Shown piece by piece: positions 5,109 to 6,128 of a stretch of DNA of 6,128 bases (position 1 is its first letter; each line of letters begins with the position of its first letter). Source of the stretch: JALHTG01 sp964528315 (GTDB lineage Archaea > Thermoproteota > Bathyarchaeia > 40CM-2-53-6 > JALHTG01). The stretch is taken from positions 1 through 6,128 of the forward strand of contig CAZGRO010000080.1 in NCBI GenBank assembly GCA_964528315.1, given 5' to 3'. Position numbers and translations under genes: made by a program. Under the pieces are notes generated by a model. It had not been told where the DNA came from. It saw only the letters and a list, made by a program, of their open reading frames with translations, and did not search any database.

Positions 5109-6128
5109 TCAGCCGCCAGAGGCTCGCTTCTGGAAAGTGGGTATCAAGTTACCATAGGGGTATCTCTTTGAACCCAACTCAACGAATCTTAACTGGTAAA
5201 ACTTCGCCAGCTTCTCTGCATCCTTGTCTAAGCCTGGCTTAACCACCAGCATCGTATCTCCCACACGGCCCTTCAAGTCAAGCCCTTTGGCAAAGAATTC
5301 TATCACCCGGACCGAGGTGATAGCTTCGTCAGATGACTGAACATCTATGAGAATGGGCTTTTCATCAGCTTGAAGCAACGCCAAAGAGAACACATGTTCC
5401 GCCCCAGAGTCGCCCGCTATTCCATAATCCTTTTTCACATCGAAACGCAGCCTTGCATAGTGTTTCACAAGCTCGTCTTGGACGTTCGGAAGCGCATGAA
5501 ATTCCACTCTTTCTGATATCTTCCTCGGTTCAGCTTCAAAAGTGATGATGCCTGGAACCGATCTCGATGAGGACCACATATCCTCGAAAAGATGCTGCAT
5601 CGTTCTGATCAACATGGGACTATTGGTCCACACCGCCGCGGCCTCTTTCGGATCAACCGCCTCGAGAGGTTTTGTCAGAAAGATAATCTGCTTCTCATCC
5701 ACGATCAGGAAGTGAGGCGGTGGACGATCCTGGAAACTCTTCGTGCTAATCTTGCCCATGCGAGACACGATTTCTTGGATTCTCGGCGTCACCTCTGCCA
5801 GCACTTTGACGTCAACGTTTCGTCGTGAGATCTTCTTCATCAGATCTATCGTTCCGAACCTGTCTGCGTGGTAAAGCGCCAGTTCAGAACCAATCATCGA
5901 AATGCGATTCTTCCCTGTCCCAACGATCTCTGTCGCCTTTCGATAGATACTGTCAACACCCTTCAGGAACTGAAATCTTTCCTCATCAGATTCCGCGACT
6001 TCCTCAGAGAGGGTTGATTGCCACGCTGACAGTAGCTCAGGTTTGATCGTTTCCATTAGATGCTGCCTCTGCCTGTGGGCCTGGATGAGAATGTCGATCG
6101 CTTTGGGTAGAGGTATCGCCGAAAACTT
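5109..6128 (-). CDS. TrmB-like transcription regulator with PLD-like and nuclease-like C-terminal domains (5' end outside the window)
   Basis: An ATG at 6056 gives 315 residues, but the frame stays open to the window edge and the added residues (FSAIPLPKAIDILIQ) look like the linker that follows the winged helix-turn-helix of TrmB regulators (compare P-x-E-A-L-x-x-L). I therefore treat that ATG as internal; 339 residues are visible and the DNA-binding domain should lie to the right. A helical linker (about visible 10-70) is followed by a degenerate phospholipase-D-like domain (75-187) with PPPHFLIVDEKQIIF (136-150) and VWTNSP (166-171), the usual TrmB sensor region. A third domain (about 217-321) with GAEHVFSLALL, KPILIDVQ, VIEFFAKGLD and LVVKPGLDKDAEKLAKFY has the pattern of a restriction-endonuclease-like fold but no clear E-x-K. 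Likely DNA-binding, ligand-responsive regulator; its target is unknown. It converges with prf1. Confidence 0.7.
   Translation of the reverse strand, partial: KFSAIPLPKAIDILIQAHRQRQHLMETIKPELLSAWQSTLSEEVAESDEERFQFLKGVDSIYRKATEIVGTGKNRISMIGSELALYHADRFGTIDLMKKISRRNVDVKVLAEVTPRIQEIVSRMGKISTKSFQDRPPPHFLIVDEKQIIFLTKPLEAVDPKEAAAVWTNSPMLIRTMQHLFEDMWSSSRSVPGIITFEAEPRKISERVEFHALPNVQDELVKHYARLRFDVKKDYGIAGDSGAEHVFSLALLQADEKPILIDVQSSDEAITSVRVIEFFAKGLDLKGRVGDTMLVVKPGLDKDAEKLAKFYQLRFVELGSKRYPYGNLIPTFQKRASGG

Noticed and set aside
5109..6056. Regulator complete at 315 residues from the ATG at 6056
   Set aside because: The frame is open to the window edge and the upstream codons encode a TrmB-like linker, so the ATG is most likely internal.

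Overview
The window is archaeal chromosomal DNA. The diagnostic genes are an Alba chromatin protein, an archaeal-type UMP kinase, an aRF1/eRF1-type peptide chain release factor with the NIKS and GGQ motifs, and a TrmB-like transcription regulator. TATA boxes, GTG/TTG starts and roughly half G+C fit this. The surface protein with InlB-like beta repeats, together with the TrmB/PLD-type regulator, suggests a Thermoproteota (TACK) lineage such as Bathyarchaeia or a deep Nitrososphaeria relative. That placement is inference.

Layout from left to right: the 3' part of alba (+, 1-318); a convergent gap of 192 bp with a long stem-loop followed by a T-run, and a possible 32-codon ORF on the minus strand; a six-helix membrane protein resembling the small multidrug-export family (-, 511-1299); a divergent gap of 187 bp with overlapping inverted repeats and a clear TATA box; a 498-residue secreted, membrane-anchored protein with four InlB-like repeats (+, 1487-2983); a short convergent gap; UMP kinase (-, 3043-3720); a 64 bp divergent promoter region with one palindromic TATA element; aRF1 (+, 3785-5056); a 52 bp convergent gap; and a TrmB-like regulator cut by the right edge (-, 5109-6128).

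The six main genes alternate strictly in strand, so none shares an operon with its neighbour inside the window and each must have its own promoter. Three are housekeeping genes for chromatin (alba), pyrimidine nucleotides (pyrH) and translation termination (prf1). The other three are lineage-type accessory genes: an exporter-like membrane protein, a surface repeat protein and a regulator. I see no CRISPR array, transposase, tRNA, rRNA or clear sign of recent transfer. The least expected points are the shared palindromic TATA between pyrH and prf1 with an apparently leaderless prf1, the altered nucleotide-loop motif of the UMP kinase, the nuclease-like C-terminal domain on the TrmB-type regulator, and the structure plus possible small ORF behind alba.
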